Assembly (NCBI RefSeq): GCF_000004075.3
Contig: NC_026660.2
Location: 10,974,001 to 11,038,000, forward strand
Origin: Cucumis sativus
Taxonomy: Eukaryota > Streptophyta > Magnoliopsida > Cucurbitales > Cucurbitaceae
Length of the DNA: 64,000 nt
Reading direction: 5' to 3'
Shown here in pieces: positions 24,972 through 36,802 of the stretch (position 1 is its first letter; the number at the start of each line of letters is the position of its first letter). Made by a program: the position numbers and the translations under genes. Under the pieces are notes generated by a model. That model ran no database searches, was not told where the DNA came from, and worked only from the letters and a program-made list of their open reading frames with translations.

Positions 24972-25632
24972 GGTCCTTTTGATAACGTTTTTGTTTTATT
25001 TTTCTTCTTTTTGTTTTCTTTTCTGTATGAAATAGATATGTTTGGTAGCATTTCATGTTTTTTGTTCTAAAAATATAGAAACATTTTTCATTTTATAAGG
25101 AATTATTGAAAACAAAAAAAAAAAAGTAGTTTCTGTCCGTTTCCAATTATTTTTATTGTTTCCTTTTCATTTTTCTCAATTATATCTATTGATTTTCTTT
25201 TAATTTTTTTAATTATTTTTATCAGTTTTGTTCCTTCTTCTATTGGTTTCCTTTTTTATTCTCAATTATTTTTCTATTTCCTTTTTCCTTTCCATTTTCG
25301 TATGTGATTTCCTTTTTATTCTCCTCTTATCTCCATCGTCTCTTCCCCAAATAATCATCGTCTTCCTCTTCCTCTTCACGCAAATTTGGGTTTTCGCTGT
25401 GGGTCTTTGTCTTTCTCTTCGTTGTGGATTTCAGTCCTCCTCTTCATTTATGGGTTTTCATCTTCCTCCTCGTTGGCTTTGTTATTCAAATCTCAATATT
25501 CATCTTAATCTCCATAAGATTACTAGAAGACCTTCATATCTAGATTTGACAAAATGAGGAAATAAAATGAATAAAATAAAAAATAAATTTTTTAAAAAAA
25601 TAAGGAAACGAAAAACAGTTATCAAACACATT
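24972..25632 (+). mobile_element. MITE-like non-autonomous element, copy 1
   Basis: Left end TTTTGATAACGTTTTTGTTT; the right end read in reverse is TGTTTGATAACTGTTTTTCG, an imperfect terminal inverted repeat. The interior is T-rich with repeated 'CAATTATTTTTATTGGTTTC' blocks and has no transposase. A second copy in inverse orientation lies at 48557-48961. Exact ends and target duplication could not be fixed. Confidence 0.55.
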
Positions 25633-25717
25633 TTCTATTTTTGTTTCTTTTTCTCAAGAAACATGTGTTGTTTGTGCATATTGTAAGGATTAAAATTGAG
25701 GTGTTAATGAAAATGTA

Positions 25718-25718
<1 letters not shown>

Positions 25719-25744
<26 letters not shown>
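25719..25744. repeat. (TA)n microsatellite
   Basis: Pure TA run of 13 units. Confidence 0.9.
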
Positions 25745-25749
<5 letters not shown>

Positions 25750-28329
25750 TAAATTTAAGAAAAAAGAATAATAATGCATACTAAAATAAAAAAACTTATA
25801 GAGAAAAACAATGGAACTAAAGGTTCGTACGGATTGGTGTTGCAACTTCAACTTCTCTTTTTTGTTTATTTATTCTTTATGTTTTTAATTACACAATTTG
25901 CTTAACTTTACCAATAATAATAATAACTAATTTCATAAGATTAACTTTTTTTCAAAGTCCCGAATTCTTTCTATCTCTTAAGATGATGAAAATTTTTATG
26001 CATGAATAATATCCCCTACCTTTTATATTTCTTAAACATTCATATATATATATATTAATATGAGGTTGGTACCCTAATATTATATAATAAAGTCAGATTT
26101 AAATTAAATTAGTTAAAAATTTATAATTAAAATAATAGTAATTTAGATAACTATAACCAAAAATCCAAAATATTTACAACATCTATAATAAAATAAAAAA
26201 AGTTTATAACGGATTATCATTTTTTTTATAAATTCTATATATACCCTTGCGATTTATTAATCATGGGTCATCTCAATGCAATTAAGGTCCGAGATCGAAT
26301 AAAAAAAATTAAAGAATGAATTTTTTCATTCCAAGGCATTTTGAGTATGGTATAACCAAGACCATGTATCAAAGTTTAAATTTATAACGGTTGGAATTTT
26401 GGTATTTTTCATTATAAGTCTATGTACTTTTTTTCGTTTTTAAATTTTTTTATAAACGTAAATATTTGGTCGATTTATTATATTTTTTTGAAAAAAATCT
26501 GAATATACTTATTTGTTTCATAGAGGAATATAACAAAGAGAGAGAAAAGAAAATGGGACTAAAAGTAGGAAGAAAAGTGGGGTTTTGCGTTCTAAAATGG
26601 GAAGAAATTTGTAAGATAAATGAAAGTGACACACAGCCCATGGTTTTTATGCACCAAACTCTATGGCTTTTAACTTCTCTTTTGAATTTTAAACCTTTCT
26701 TATTTCTCAATTTTCTCATAATAAGACAAAATAATAATAATAATAGGAGTAGTAATTTTAGAAAAAGGCAAAAATAAATAAATAAATAAATTGAGAAGTG
26801 GTTTACAAGTTACATTTGATAGTGATTTGTTATTCTTCACAATTTTATTCCAATCTTCCTTTTTAATTTTACCCTCTAATAAAAGAGAGTACTTTTTTTT
26901 TTAATATCTATGTTGAGGATAAAGTTCAGTATTGGAAACATCTTACCAACTTCAATTAACCAATTTCACATTTACTGTTCGAATAATAGTTTCAAAGTGA
27001 GTATAAGCCAATCATAATGTTTCTTTTTTAAAAATTGCATCAAATGACAAAAATATTTTTTAAAAAATAGTTAATGATATCGATTTTTTTTGCATATTGT
27101 GAATATATCAAATTAGTGATATCAAATGTAATTATAGAATTATTAGAGGATGGTAATTATAGAACTATCAGATAATCATCACTTTTAAATTTGTTATCTT
27201 TACAAATTTAGAAAATATTGTGACATGGATTCTATTATCATTATTCTTTTTGCTATTTTTGTAAAAGTCATTTTCTTTTTTAGTGGTTAGAGATGTTGAG
27301 ATCAAAAAGTTGGAAGAGTAGGGATATGAAATATAAAGCTTTTGTTTGATGCAAGAAGTTTGTAGACATTACAACTAAAAAAACATGGAACTCAAAAGTT
27401 CAAAACTCCCTAGATTTCACAACTTTATTCTTAATTAGTTTATTGGTGGTGAAGATTTCTACTAGTGAACATAACATGTCATTAGTATATCTAAATTTTG
27501 TCATATCTTATATCTACAAATTCTTTTCAAATGGTTCAAATATTTTTTTAAATAACTATTTGTTCACAAAGTTTAAACCCAAATTTATACCAAATGAAAG
27601 TTTCTATGCTTTAATAAACATAAAAATAGTGATCAAAATTTCACTTCTAAAATTATAGGAAACGATGTCGTTGGGGTAGAGGATATTATACTTTTTGTGA
27701 GTATAAGTCTATTAATATCCTTCACTCTTGTTACGTTTTTCGATCATGTCTTGACGATTTTAACTTTTTTGTTTTTTGGCAAACTCGTTACTTAATCCAA
27801 AAGGATTGTTATATATATATAGTATTTTCTCTTGTTGTTAAAAAAAAATCTAATAATTTGTAATCCCTACAGTACCAATTTCTAAGGTTGTAGTTTATTG
27901 TGCAAAATAGTATTAGTATTTAACCGAGTGTTCTTATACACGTGGATTTAGAAACTAAATGGAGTTCAATTTTCTTTATAATCCATAAATATTAAGTTGT
28001 TATGTTATGTTGATGGATAGTTAACTAAGTTAAACTAAAGTTTGAAGATAAATTTTAAAAAGAAAAAAAAAGGGAAGAACTCTCTCTTTTATGCTTTTAA
28101 TTTTTTATTGATTTATTTATTTTGATAATATGCAAGAAACTTCTCATTTCGAGGTTGATAATATAAAGTGCGCGTGAAATAAATCACACTAATTTTGAGT
28201 AGAGAGCTTTTAAATTTTTAACCACCATTCATACAAGTTATATAAAACATTTAATATAAAAATAAAAATAAACAGTTGTAAATATAATAATTAAATTCAA
28301 AATAATTAAATATATAGCAATATTTAAAA
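25745..28329. other. AT-rich spacer
   Basis: No coding exon recognised. Overlapping open frames at 26450-26777 on both strands have no family signature. Repeat copy 2 lies at 27034-27275. Confidence 0.4.
27034..27275. repeat. Dispersed ~220-bp AT-rich repeat, copy 2
   Basis: Same start (ATTGCATCAAATGACAAA) and same end (CTTTTTGCTATTTTTG) as 23305-23525, with many substitutions and an internal 'TTATAGAATTATTAG' duplication. Confidence 0.6.
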
Positions 28330-28334
28330 AAAAT

Positions 28335-28450
28335 TACAACTGTAACAAAATCTATCAAAGTTTATCAATGCTGTAAATATTGATCAATCACTGATAAACC
28401 ATAAGACTCTATCACATATAGAAATGTATTACTGATAGATTTTGCTATAT
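28335..28450. repeat. Hairpin-rich repeat of the TATCA-TGATA family
   Basis: Contains CTATCAAAGTTTATCAATG, GATCAATCACTGATAAACC and TACTGATAGATTTTGC flanked by 'TATAGCAA' and 'TTTGCTATA'. The outer flanks are themselves inverted, giving a stem-loop roughly 110 bp long. Confidence 0.5.
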
Positions 28451-28460
28451 TTACAATTTT

Positions 28461-30329
28461 TTTATAATATTATTCTATACTTAATTATTATTATTACTAA
28501 AATTGATATTCATTGTAATTACCCAAAGGAAAAAAAAAACGTGAGAATGATAAAATAATGGATAATAAATTGAAAAATAACAAATCCCAAAAATATTTTG
28601 ATTTATAGCAAAATTGCTTGTTGTAGATATTTGTTTTACCTTTTTTTCAGCCGATTTTACCCATTTACGGTGGAAAATTTCTTTCTCGCATATAAAATGT
28701 ATTTGTGTAAGTTAAAATGATAGAATATAACTAGAATCATTAAATAAATATTAATTTTAGGGATTGATTTGATTGAATCAACATTCCCTAGATTTATGTC
28801 TACAATTTATATCAAGGGTTTTAAATCAAGTAATTAACAATTTTTTTATTAATAATATATATATATATAGGTTTGATTAATACTTAGTAACATTTCATTA
28901 TATATTTTCCTACATTGTTTTTGGATTATATATATAGTAATAAATGATTTTAAAATTTTAGTTGAAAAATCTCAAAAATTTAAATTTAAAATGGTATCCT
29001 TCCTAAAAGGGTGCATTTGATGTAATAACAGCTTCATATTAAGATTTTATTTTCCATAATTATGCACTTAACTATCGTTCCATAAAATAGTCAATTTAAC
29101 ATGATAATAAATTTGAAAACAAAACATCCATAAAATGATTTTATTCCCGCATTTAATGATTATTTGTTATTTTTCAAAGATTATTTCATTTATTTATTTT
29201 TTAAATTTTTATGTTTTGTTATTCTTAAGTGTTTAAATTTTTATGTTTTGTTATTGTAGGCGTTTAAAATTATGTTTTTGTTATTTGGAGAGAGTAAAAC
29301 TGGTAATTTGTTATTTTGGTTGTTCACAACCCAAAATTAAAATTAAAATGTACGCAGTGGACAACAATTCCCCCTCCAATGACTATGGAGAAACGGAGAA
29401 TGAAAAAACAATGGGCTTTTAGCTTTAGGCCTATTAGATTTTCCACTCGGGCTTGTGGGCGGCCCACTAATAGAAAAGAGATTCCTAACAAAGGGAAATT
29501 GAATTACGTAGCAACCAACTTTCTTAGTTTTTAATTGGAAAACTAACGGTGAAATGAAATATTTAATAAATAAGCTTATCAACCTCCCGCCTTTTTGAAA
29601 GCCAGAAGAAGGGGAGGAAACAAAACATTCCTTCCAACAACTAAACAAAACGAGATTGTGAGTCAGGTTGTTGCATGAACACAATGGAAATCAAATTTTA
29701 ACTCTAAATAAGTTGACTATGTTAAAGCATTTATTTGAATCAATCTCTTTTTAAGTATTATTTTAAGAGAGTTTATAATGAATAACTTTCTCTTTTTAAG
29801 TATTATTTTAAGAGAGTTTATAATGAATAACTTTTTTGACAAAATATGAAGTATATAGCAATTTTCTAAACCATTTGTAAATATATCAAATTTTGTATTC
29901 TTTTTAAAAGTATTTTAAAATTGCAGTTGTTTTAAAAGAAATCTCCACAATTTTCTCTCATTCTCCACGATTTTCTCCTTCTCCATATTCTCCACGATTT
30001 TTTCCATTTTTCATCTTGAAAGTTGTTTTCTCCATTCTCCATATTCACGGTCTTTTTTTCCATTCTCCATATTCTTTGTGATATTTTACTTCATCCAATT
30101 TTTACAATTTAATTTAATTTCATCACTCTAGGTTGATTTTGTTCAATTCAATTGATTTTACCAATATTTTTATATTAAAAAATGTGTTTAATTTCACTTG
30201 TATTGGACTTCATTAGTTTGTGGATTCATAGAAATTGAGCATATTAAGATTTTTTCTATCACTTCTACAATTTTAGGTTAAAAGAAATTGAGTTTTTTTT
30301 CCCTAAAAATATTGATGAATATAAGTTAT
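28461..30329. other. AT-rich spacer with an isolated TGGGCY/GTGGGC palindrome
   Basis: No exon. TGGGCT at 29412-29417 and the palindrome GTGGGCGGCCCAC at 29455-29467 resemble promoter elements without a visible gene. Confidence 0.4.
29744..29833. repeat. Perfect tandem duplication, 2 x 45 bp
   Basis: The unit starting TCTCTTTTTAAG occupies 29744-29788 and 29789-29833 without a mismatch, implying a recent duplication. Confidence 0.9.
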
Positions 30330-30650
30330 CACTAATAGACTATTAGTTGGATTAGTTAATATGAGCATAGTGATGTTAGTCTATCATTGATAGACATGTA
30401 TCCTACTGCAACACTAATATCTTATGTTATTATGCTAATAGTCTATCAATGATAAACTTGTATCTTAGTCCATCACTAACAGTAGTCTATCAATTATAGA
30501 CTTTTATCTTAGTCCATCAATGATAGATCTGTATCCTAGTCCATATATCATTGATAATAGTTTATCAATAATAGACTCGTATCTTAGGCCATCACTGATA
30601 TTAGTCCATCAGTGATAGACTTTATCTTCTATAATGCTATCAGTGTAACA
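30330..30650. repeat. Minisatellite of palindromic units (TCTATCATTGATAGA type)
   Basis: Five to six diverged units of about 40-60 bp. Each has a near-perfect palindrome such as TCTATCATTGATAGA or CCATCAGTGATAGAC, followed by a linker like 'TGTATCCTAGT' or 'TGTATCTTAGT'. No coding potential. Confidence 0.75.
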
Positions 30651-30692
30651 TTAGGATGATAAATTGTGTGTATATATATGAAAAAGCATCAC

Positions 30693-30808
30693 GGGCCCAA
30701 TTTGGGCTAGTGAGACGGGCTTGACATTTGTAAAAGCCCAAATTAATGTGTTTGGCCTCGGCCTTAACAACTAATAAGTCATGTCCCACGTATACTGGCC
30801 TCGGCCCA
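30693..30808. promoter_or_regulatory. Isolated cluster of GGCCCA/TGGGCT elements
   Basis: GGGCCCA at 30693-30699, TGGGCT at 30703-30708, AGCCCA at 30735-30740 and GGCCCA at 30803-30808. They lie beside the palindromic minisatellite with no exon on either strand nearby. Confidence 0.35.
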
Positions 30809-31429
30809 AATATATGAAATAACAACAGATCCAACGTTTTTAGCAATTATTTTGAAAAATGAGAAAACCATTTTTTCTTTTGATTTTTAGCTAATGTCAT
30901 TTTTTTTACGTGTAAATTATTTTATAAAATACCAAAATGCTCACATTTTCTAACTGTAATTATGGTAAAGATATAGTAATTCATGTCATAACCTCTTTCT
31001 AAAATCTCGGATCTTAGCTTTATTCAATCTTACTAATTTCAAAATAGAGAAATTTACATAAATAAAAGAAAATGGAAAGCATTTATATCTTATAGGAAAA
31101 AAATGGATACTTTGGACTTCGGTTAAAATTTTGGTTATTTATTTTGGACTTGGATTAAAATTTTGCTATGGGTCGTAAATAGTTTGTCAATACTTATGCT
31201 TTTAAAAATTTTCTCAAAATAACCAAATTAAATTTCAAAATAACATTAGAGACTCTTCAAATGAACAAAATTGTTGATTATTTTTTTAAATTGCAAATTT
31301 TCAACGATAAATTTTATTGAATTTCAAAATACCAAAATTATTATTTTTCAGCTATCGAAGAATCTTAGGAATAAATTTATATCAAAATAACATTAATTGA
31401 ATTTTAAATTATAATTTTATCTTAATTAT

Positions 31430-31700
31430 TTGAGTATAGAGATAACCAAATTATTGATTATTTTGAAATTGGGAGAATCTCAACTATTAATTATATTTTA
31501 AAATAGCCTTAATTAAAATTATTATTTTTCAAAATTGATGAATCTAAATTGTTTGCTATTTTATCTATAATAAAATTAATGGTTTGAATATGAAGATAAC
31601 CAAATTATTAATTATTTTGAAGTTGGGAGAATCTAAACCATTAATTTTATTTTTAAATAACAATTTCAAAATAACCAATTTATTATTTTGAATTTACCAT
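31430..31700. repeat. Diverged tandem repeat, about 2 x 140 bp
   Basis: GATAACCAAATTATTGATTA then TTGGGAGAATCTCAAC (31440-31485) recurs as GATAACCAAATTATTAATTA and TTGGGAGAATCTAAAC (31585-31635). A weaker third copy may precede it near 31210. Confidence 0.6.
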
Positions 31701-32249
31701 TGATTTTTTGTATTAAAAAATATTTTAATCTCAACTCATAAATAATGTTGAATATATATATACTTTAAATTTTATTTCCTTATATATTTGATAATGGTTA
31801 AAGTGTAATTGTGAAATAATATTTGTGTGTGTTTTGAAGTAGTTTCTTTATGGCTCTGTGAATGTTAAACAATTTCTTCCCTTTCTTTTTGTTCTTTCTT
31901 TCTTGTATTATTTTCAATATATTTTACTTGTTCTATTATCTTTAGTATATTATGATCCTTCATTTTAAATAATTGCAAGCATTATGTTAGGTTGAAAAAA
32001 TATAAGCTTTTTTATGAAAGTTTTCAAGGTATAATTACAACCTAATAATAAATTTTAGTATCTTATTTTCTTCCTCCACAACTTCTTTTTTCTTTCTTTT
32101 AATTTCTTCTGGTTGCTTAATACTCGGTTAAAAAATGTGTATATATATATTATACTATACTGTATAGTGTTATTTTTTAGTGTGATACATGTGATTTGAT
32201 TTGAATTCATAATTTGTTTACCTTGGTCTTTGATTTTTTTGTTGTTTTA

Positions 32250-32470
32250 GTCATACTACCTAGTAAGTTAACTAAAGGTAAACGACTAAACGCCAAAAGT
32301 TTGAAAGTTGTTAAGACTATCAATTTCTGGAGACAAAAGTATCACTAATTTACAGTCATACCACCTAGTAAGTTACCTAGCCCTTTTTGTCATTCTTTAT
32401 TTTTTTTTCCTACTCAAAATATAGTTAAGACTATCAATTCCTGGAGACAAAAGTATCACTAATTTCGTTA
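32250..32470. repeat. Rearranged duplication at the end of the copia remnant
   Basis: GGAGACAAAAGTATCACTAA occurs at about 32330 and again at about 32444, and ACCTAGTAAGTTA at about 32265 and 32363. The inner copy belongs to the gag sequence; the outer one seems copied, as at a filler-DNA junction. Confidence 0.6.
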
Positions 32471-33700
32471 AAGCATCATAGTCACTTCTAACATTATTCT
32501 GTTCAAGTTTTAAAGTAGAGATAGTTGACATCAATATGTAATTATCTTCGAAGAGAGTTAAAATGCGATCTTGTTGTCCTTTAAGCACTTATTGATTTTT
32601 TTTTTCCAGAGAAATAATAATTCTTTGAAATTAGTGGATAGATTCTATCAGTAGGGATAGAAGATATTTCAGTATCTAATTTATACCCTTCTTCTTCTGA
32701 TATAGGAAACAATTTACCATCAGTAACTTCTATTTTTTCTTCTATTTCACAGTGGATTAAAGCTCTTCCAAAGTCTTCACAATCACTATCAGAAGATGTC
32801 TCTTCATCAAATAAAGTAATAGCAAGTCCATTTTTCTTTCTTTTTAAATATGTAGCACATTTTGCTTGATAGCGCCTAAATCCTTCACATTCATGGCATT
32901 TGACACTCTTATTTTTCTGACTAGTACTTCGATCACCATCTTTCCGATGAGATGCTACAAATGAGCTTGAGGATTCTAAGCCGAGGTTGTTGGAACTAGT
33001 AAAATTTCTACTAGGATGGGGTTCTGAATCCTCCAAACTTCTTATAGAACTTACTCTTAAATTTTAAAAATCGTTTTGACAGTAAAGCAATTGTCTCAGC
33101 TAAATTCTCATCCTGAGAATGTTTTAGGTTCGACTTTGACATTTCCTCACTGATCCCTTGAAAAGCAGTATCACTTTTCTTCTTCAAACCATTGTCCTCC
33201 AGTGAAAGTTTAAATGTTCTCAAGGACCCAAACAACTCACCCGTTTCATGGTCGTGATATCATTTGCTTCCTCTATAGTTGTGACTTTCATATTAAATCG
33301 AGAAGGAAGAGATCTTAGTACTTTCCTTACCAGATTTGTATGAGTGAGTTTTTATTTCGTCTTCATCCATCTTGAGAGCCTTGGATTTTTTAGGATAAAA
33401 TCTGAAGTTTGGATATTTGAACTTTGGATGTCCCTTCATAAGCAGTTTCCAGAATATTCTAGGCCTTCTTTGAAGAGGAACATGTATTGATCAGTTTGAA
33501 GACATTCTGATCTACACCATTAAATATTACATTTAAAGCCCTAGAGTTTTTGAGAGATGCTTCATCCTTTTCTTTAGACCAGGTTATCTTAGGTTTAAGA
33601 GTGACTTTCCCATCTAGCAATCACAACTTTCTAGTAGGCATAGTCTACCCCATTAGAACTGAGGGTTTTATTGCTGAAGTTTCTTCATGTACAAAATCCA
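32390..33700 (-). pseudogene. Decayed Ty1/copia gag (UBN2 type)
   Basis: On the minus strand, broken frames give the plant copia gag in order. Around 33600-33370 are an NAIFNGVDQN-like and a KVQISKLQ-like segment, readable only across frameshifts. Then come FGSLRTFKLSLED and ENLAETIALLSKRF (33235-33060), a zinc-knuckle region CHECEGFRRYQAKC (about 32903-32862) in which the usual Gly-His is altered, and LKGQQDRILTLFEDN plus SPGIDSLNYILS (32588-32400). Several frameshifts and a lost knuckle His show it is dead. The pol part is not present downstream. UBN2-type gag once packaged the element's RNA. Confidence 0.8.
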
Positions 33701-33732
33701 TAGAATGTAGAAAACCTTTCACTAATACCAAG

Positions 33733-34539
33733 TGATAAAATAAGGAAAGCATCAACAACAATAAAAAAGGATGAACCCTCAATTAATCAACAGTAGAAAC
33801 AACTAACAGTGCAGATAAGTAGAGACAGTAGAAACATTAGACATTGCTAACCCAGTTCGATGACACTGAATCTATGTCTAGGGGGTCTTTGATCTGAGAT
33901 TTTATTACTTTGAGATATAAATCATAAGTGTAATCTTACGATGTTAAGTATAGAGTTTACAAAATCAAATCATTACTCTATATACTTTAAGTGATACAAT
34001 ACTACTTAAAGTAAAATTATCACTACTATAATTCAAAGATAGTTTATAAACAATAACTCTTAGCTAAAATCCTTGCAAATTCTTGCGGAATCTGAACTCG
34101 TGGCAGCTTCCATCTTTGCAAATTCCTTCAACTCTTTTAACTAAACACAAGGTAAAAATAAGCTCTTAAGCTTGTCAGACTTCTCTTATTTATAGGCCTT
34201 CTTCGCTGAGGCTTTCTATGACAGAATGATTACTTCTTTCCAGCGGTGAGGATCATCTAGTATCAAAACGTCACATGGCTTCTGTCACGTCCTTATCCTG
34301 AACAAAGTGGACAGCAAGGTCAAATCAGAATGTCGATCTTATGACGTCAGCTACTTCACGGTGAAGGAAGTTCACAATGACTCCCTTCTCAACACAACTC
34401 TTTTTTATGGCATAGCTAGAACACCTTACTCAGCTTGCATATCGCTATACTTAACGTCTCCAAATCTCATTGTGTGCAGTCTTAGCGCAACCAATTCATG
34501 TCCTGTGCGGTCTTAACTCATAGTTTTAAGACGCTATCA
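33733..34539 (-). mobile_element. LTR of the copia element, with primer site
   Basis: On the minus strand the LTR appears to run from TGATAGCG (34539) to TTTTATCA (33733), followed by CT and TGGTATTAGT (33730-33721), a decayed Met-tRNA primer site. A TATAAATA box lies near 34190, and TGACGTCA (34342-34349) with a further TGACG motif near 34270 lie upstream of it, as in stress-responsive LTR promoters. The 5' boundary is the less certain one. The second LTR was not found. Confidence 0.6.
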
Positions 34540-36802
34540 GGGACTCACTGTGGGTGTTTACTCGGTCTGGGTAAGGACCAAATATAAGTTTTTAAAAATA
34601 TAATAATAGTAAATAACAAATTTGCTTTCTAAATTTCTACTTATTGAGTTAGATTCCAAAATTTAGCATATGAATTAAATAGTAAGATTATAAATTTTAT
34701 TTCTTTAATTAACATTCTTAAATTGTATGGATATTCATTAATATTGATTTATTTTGGTTTTGCTTCACATATTTTCCATATTTATTTATTTATTATTAGA
34801 AGGAGGGAATAAGAAAAAGTCAACTTATTATTAGAATAATTAGACTTGTTTTTTTTATGAACTTTCAAAAATAATTATAGAGTCATAAAAGAAAAACACC
34901 TAAAATTCGACGTTGGCAATGACGAGAAAAACAATTAATTATATGATGAAAAATTAGAATTCCAAAAAATTGTAAAATAGTTATTTAAGCTTAAACGTTA
35001 TGGATGGTTAATAGTAGAGAAGAGTTGGTTGAATTTAATAAGGTGGAAAGGATAGAAAAGCAATTTAAGATTTTACCTCACTTTCATTATCAATTGTTCC
35101 AAAAGATCAAGTTCCTAAATATAAGTGTCCATTCCAAACCTAAAGTTTGTTTCCTAAATGCCTTCAGTTCGGTAGAATAGATTGGTTTTTAAACCTATTA
35201 GTTTAAGGATTGGTAGCAGTTACCTCTACGACATTTTCATCTTGAAATTGCCTCATCAAAGTTCGTAGGTAAACTCTTTTTATTCTACGCAACTAGTGTA
35301 GACTACAAAATGATAAGTATAGTTAGTATACACTCAAATATTATTACTATTATTATAATTTTACTATGAATAATAGTAAAATGGATAGTTTTTTGGAGTT
35401 GATAATCCTAAACAGAAACGAAGAAGAGATAAATGGTTGAATATAGAATTATATGATGGGAGAAAAAGCAAGAGATGGAGGAGGTGGTCAAGATTCTTAC
35501 TTTATATGGTGGAAACAGCAACCATAAAGAAAAGAGAATCTTCATCTTTGTCCAAATAGAAATTGAAAAATTATTGGTCCTCCTCAACCAAACACTTACA
35601 CTTTTAATGGAATTGATAGAAAATACAAAAGTCAGTCACACTTTGATTACTACCAATAAGTGATTTTTTTAAGAAATGTGTAAACAAAAAGTAACTAATT
35701 ACAAAAGTAGCCAATAATGAGTTTTGATTCTTTTTTTTTAAAAAAAAATCACAACTTCAAGCATATTTTTCTATCAATTAACTTAATACAAATAACTATT
35801 TTTATTTAAGAACTTGATCTTTATAGAAAATAATATTAACACGACTAACATTCTTTATTAAAAAATTTGGATGAAGCCTCAAATATACCTATCTTTAGGC
35901 ATGCCAATAAAATGTCATTTAACATTTTTAGAACATGATATTTTTTTTACTATATAGAAAAAAATGTGTAGCATTGTATTAGAAGTAGCATATATTACAT
36001 ATAACTGTTTGTCTTTGTTAAATTCTAGGAGACCCTTCAAAAATAATGTAAAAATGAAACGATAAGTACAATGATTGACAAAGGATTTTGATAAAAAGTT
36101 ACAACACAACTTCAAATACTTTAAATTACAACATATTTGGAAGTACATAAAACCACACAAACAAATTAACATGGAACTTTTGATTTCACTTTCCAACACT
36201 TATTTATACTATTAATCTCACACTTTCAAACATTTTTTATATTAATACAGTTTCCAAATGCCTTTAAAAAACAATTTTTTTTAAATAAAAAATTAACCAT
36301 TTTCAAATTACCTTATATTAACTTTCTGTTTGCATATCACATAGTCAAATCAACATAACGATCTTGCCATGCACACATGGTGGCTTACTCACTTTAGTTA
36401 CCCAGGCATCAATCAAATAAAAAAGTGAGAAAATAGATATACCGAGGTGAACCCTTCTAACGATCTTGCTTTGACTAGCATAGCATAAGAATGCGTAATA
36501 ACGTAGGTAAGTCAACAAGCCAAGATTCTTCTCAGTTCTATCGAAATGCACTGATGTTTTGGACTCACAAACTGAGATGGTCTTTGCTTGTTTATAGCAC
36601 AGAAAGAAACCATTGGAAGATCAAAACCAACAGGTTTTTTTTTCTTTTCCTTTAAACTGTATAACAATGGTTGGAAAAATCAACAAGAGTTCACAATTGG
36701 AGCCGAGAACATCAAAAGTAGCACCTCTACCAAGTTTTCTGTACACAGACAAAAACAAAACAAAAAACAAAAAACAAAAAACAAAAACAAAATAAAACCA
36801 TA
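34540..36802. other. Spacer and 3' flank of the Raf-like kinase gene
   Basis: AT-rich. Around 36750-36795 are ACAAAA repeats in what is likely the kinase 3' UTR. No other gene seen. Confidence 0.4.

Noticed and set aside
29343..29684. 113-codon minus-strand open frame
   Set aside because: No homology recognised and it crosses a promoter-like TGGGCY segment; treated as chance.
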